Of a stretch of 64,000 nucleotides of DNA, positions 62,959 through 64,000 are shown piece after piece (within the stretch, counting starts at the first letter, position 1; each line of letters opens with the position of its first letter). The notes under the pieces were generated by a model that saw nothing but the letters and a program-made list of their open reading frames with translations, was not told where the DNA came from and did not search any database. The DNA is from Candidatus Nitrospira allomarina. Its GTDB lineage: Bacteria > Nitrospirota > Nitrospiria > Nitrospirales > UBA8639. The DNA is taken from positions 2,477,001 through 2,541,000 of the forward strand of contig NZ_CP116967.1 of assembly GCF_032050975.1 (NCBI RefSeq), given 5' to 3'. The position numbers and the translations under genes are program-made.

Positions 62959-63322
62959 TTGTTCGGTGTTACTTTATCTTCTGTGAATCTCAAGAGTCTG
63001 TTGGCACGTCGCATCAGGAATCTGTTGTTGCTGAATTGATAGGTAACGAATTCCTGTGACTTAAATCTTGACGTTTGGGCATATCTTTTTTCTTCTTTTC
63101 TCTGTCTGTCCTTCTTTTGTAGAATCCTTGACCTGCCCGGTTTTGTGGATACAGTCCCATCGATTTCGTCTCAAGAAATTGGTTGTCTGAAGTTGCTACT
63201 ACGGTCCCTCTATTTGGGAATGGTTCCTTTCGCATCGCTCCCTTTACTCTGACGTGTTCAAACGGATGAGTCGCGAGTTCCCTTTCACACAATTCGCGGC
63301 ATTGTAACCATAAGGAGGAGTT
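62959..63322. other. Intergenic region upstream of the bactofilin
   Basis: No gene is supported in these 364 bp; the frame running on to 63059 is the out-of-frame tail of the PiT gene. The strip is T-rich near 63085-63115. An AAGGAGGAG ribosome site before 63323 serves the bactofilin. Confidence 0.4.
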
Positions 63323-63715
63323 ATGGCCGAATCCTATCAGACAGTCTCATTGGAGGTTTCAACGGTTGGACTTGAAGAGGAAGGTTATCAAATGTATTTA
63401 GGCCAAAAGTGCCGATTGAGCGGTGTGTTGAAAGTCCAGGGGATGGCGCGAATCGATGGATTTGTTGAGGGGGAGATTTATGGGAGTGATCTGATTCAGG
63501 TGGGAAAAGATGGAAAGCTTGAAGCCACAGTTAAGGCTAAAGACATTGTCGCACAGGGTCCTCTTCGTGGGGACTTCGTCGCTCTGCAGAAGATACAGTT
63601 GCTGGCCCCAGCGACATTGGAAGGGAAAATCGATGCCCCGGTTTTTCTGCTAGAAGAAGGCGTCTTTGTCAATGGACTGGTGAAAATGGGAATGGTGCGC
63701 CCTGCGGTCTCATAA
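63323..63715 (+). CDS. Bactofilin (polymer-forming cytoskeletal protein)
   Basis: A 130-residue protein with the bactofilin right-handed beta-helix repeats: GVLKVQGMARIDGFVEGEI, GKDGKLEATVKAKDIVAQGPL, LQKIQLLAPATLEGKIDAP. Bactofilins polymerise without nucleotide and organise cell shape or surface structures. Terminal extensions are short. It is next to phosphate genes only by position; no functional link is evident. Confidence 0.92.
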   Translation: MAESYQTVSLEVSTVGLEEEGYQMYLGQKCRLSGVLKVQGMARIDGFVEGEIYGSDLIQVGKDGKLEATVKAKDIVAQGPLRGDFVALQKIQLLAPATLEGKIDAPVFLLEEGVFVNGLVKMGMVRPAVS

Positions 63716-63818
63716 TTCATTAGCCAATACATCGAGTGCCAGCCAAGGCATGGAAAGGCTATTGTTCTATTCTTCATAAGGTTGACGAGTGGTGAATATG
63801 GTGTCGTCCACAAGGCCC

Positions 63819-64000
63819 TTAGCGTAGCGCTCTGAGCTGCGCAGGGGCCATCCACCATTCTAAATTTCCTCGCCCTACTTCGACGTTTCCATCAAAAGAA
63901 ATAAGACAACCTCCGGCCTTTTTAACCGAAAGGCCTGGGCTGTTCTTTCCAAAAATCATCAATGCGGCTGTTTGGCCAAGATGAGGTTCATGTCCGACGC
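63819..64000 (-). CDS. sixA: Phosphohistidine phosphatase SixA family (C-terminal part, runs off the right edge)
   Basis: On the minus strand the last 59 codons are open to the window edge, beginning VGHEPHLGQTAALM, the second conserved His motif (GHEP) of SixA/RHG phosphatases, and ending EWWMAPAQLRALR then TAA at 63819. SixA proteins remove phosphate from histidine in phosphorelays. sixA is often grouped with CHAD and ppk genes, consistent with this neighbourhood. The N-terminal RHG motif lies beyond the window. Confidence 0.8.
   Translation of the reverse strand, partial: VGHEPHLGQTAALMIFGKNSPGLSVKKAGGCLISFDGNVEVGRGNLEWWMAPAQLRALR

Noticed and set aside
1-64000. CRISPR arrays, tRNA/rRNA genes, insertion sequences and integrases
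   Set aside because: I looked for repeated spacer-like patterns, T-loop-like motifs and transposase or integrase signatures and found none convincing. A covariance-model and HMM search would be needed to exclude them fully.

Overview
The window reads as part of the chromosome of a Nitrospirota bacterium, most like a Nitrospira-type lineage of about 50% GC. This is inferred from gene content (a giant periplasmic multicopper oxidase with blue-copper partners, DUF3365 and multiheme cytochromes, a sigma-54 activator, and a large phosphate/polyphosphate cluster) and was not checked by any search. No rRNA, tRNA, CRISPR array, transposase or integrase was recognised.

Layout. 0-2.7 kb: the start of an AstE/AspA-type zinc hydrolase overlapping a GCS2-family ligase, then a frameshifted PKD-like secreted protein. 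3-12.1 kb: a defence-type island with type I restriction-modification hsdM-hsdS-hsdR (a DUF262 relic lies between hsdS and hsdR), an AT-rich DGQHR-domain/HEPN-like gene pair and a vapBC-like toxin-antitoxin pair. 12.3-17.6 kb: ordinary metabolic genes (MBL-fold protein, old yellow enzyme, Mut7-C protein, secreted unknown, pdxB). 17.9-32 kb: a copper/heme redox region. It holds an amicyanin-like protein (17.9 kb), a nucleotidyltransferase, a PH-domain protein, a b-type-cytochrome-like membrane protein, a five-heme cytochrome c, a response regulator, a sigma-54 activator, a 1627-residue multicopper oxidase, a second amicyanin-like paralogue and a DUF3365 heme protein. 32-41.3 kb: a dipeptide-type ABC transporter without ATPase genes, an AAA+ ATPase, a gluconolactonase-like protein, an RpiB-like isomerase and an alcohol-dehydrogenase-family reductase. 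41.9-64 kb: a RecB-like nuclease, then phosphate and polyphosphate genes: phoB-phoR, pstS-pstC-pstA-pstB-phoU, a second nucleotidyltransferase, ppk1, CYTH-CHAD, an inositol-monophosphatase-family enzyme, Ppx/GppA-HD, DUF47, a frameshifted PiT transporter, a bactofilin and the end of sixA.

How the genes work together. The most interesting system is the copper/heme module at 21-32 kb. The sigma-54 activator is encoded directly upstream of the giant oxidase. The gap between them holds two copies of the palindrome GTCCA-N6-TGGAC, 64 bp apart, followed by a well-spaced -24/-12 promoter, so the activator probably controls the oxidase. The oxidase resembles MnxG-type metal oxidases in size and repeated cupredoxin architecture, and two blue-copper proteins with amicyanin-type C-x2-H-x2-M sites bracket the region. 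The second theme is phosphate homeostasis: 11-bp-periodic Pho-box-like arrays precede pstS and a nucleotidyltransferase, while the low-affinity PiT transporter is broken by a 4-bp tandem duplication.

Several apparent frameshifts (PKD protein, DUF262 relic, a small gene before pstS, PiT) lie at homopolymers or short repeats. They may be real decay or assembly errors; only read-level checks can separate these.
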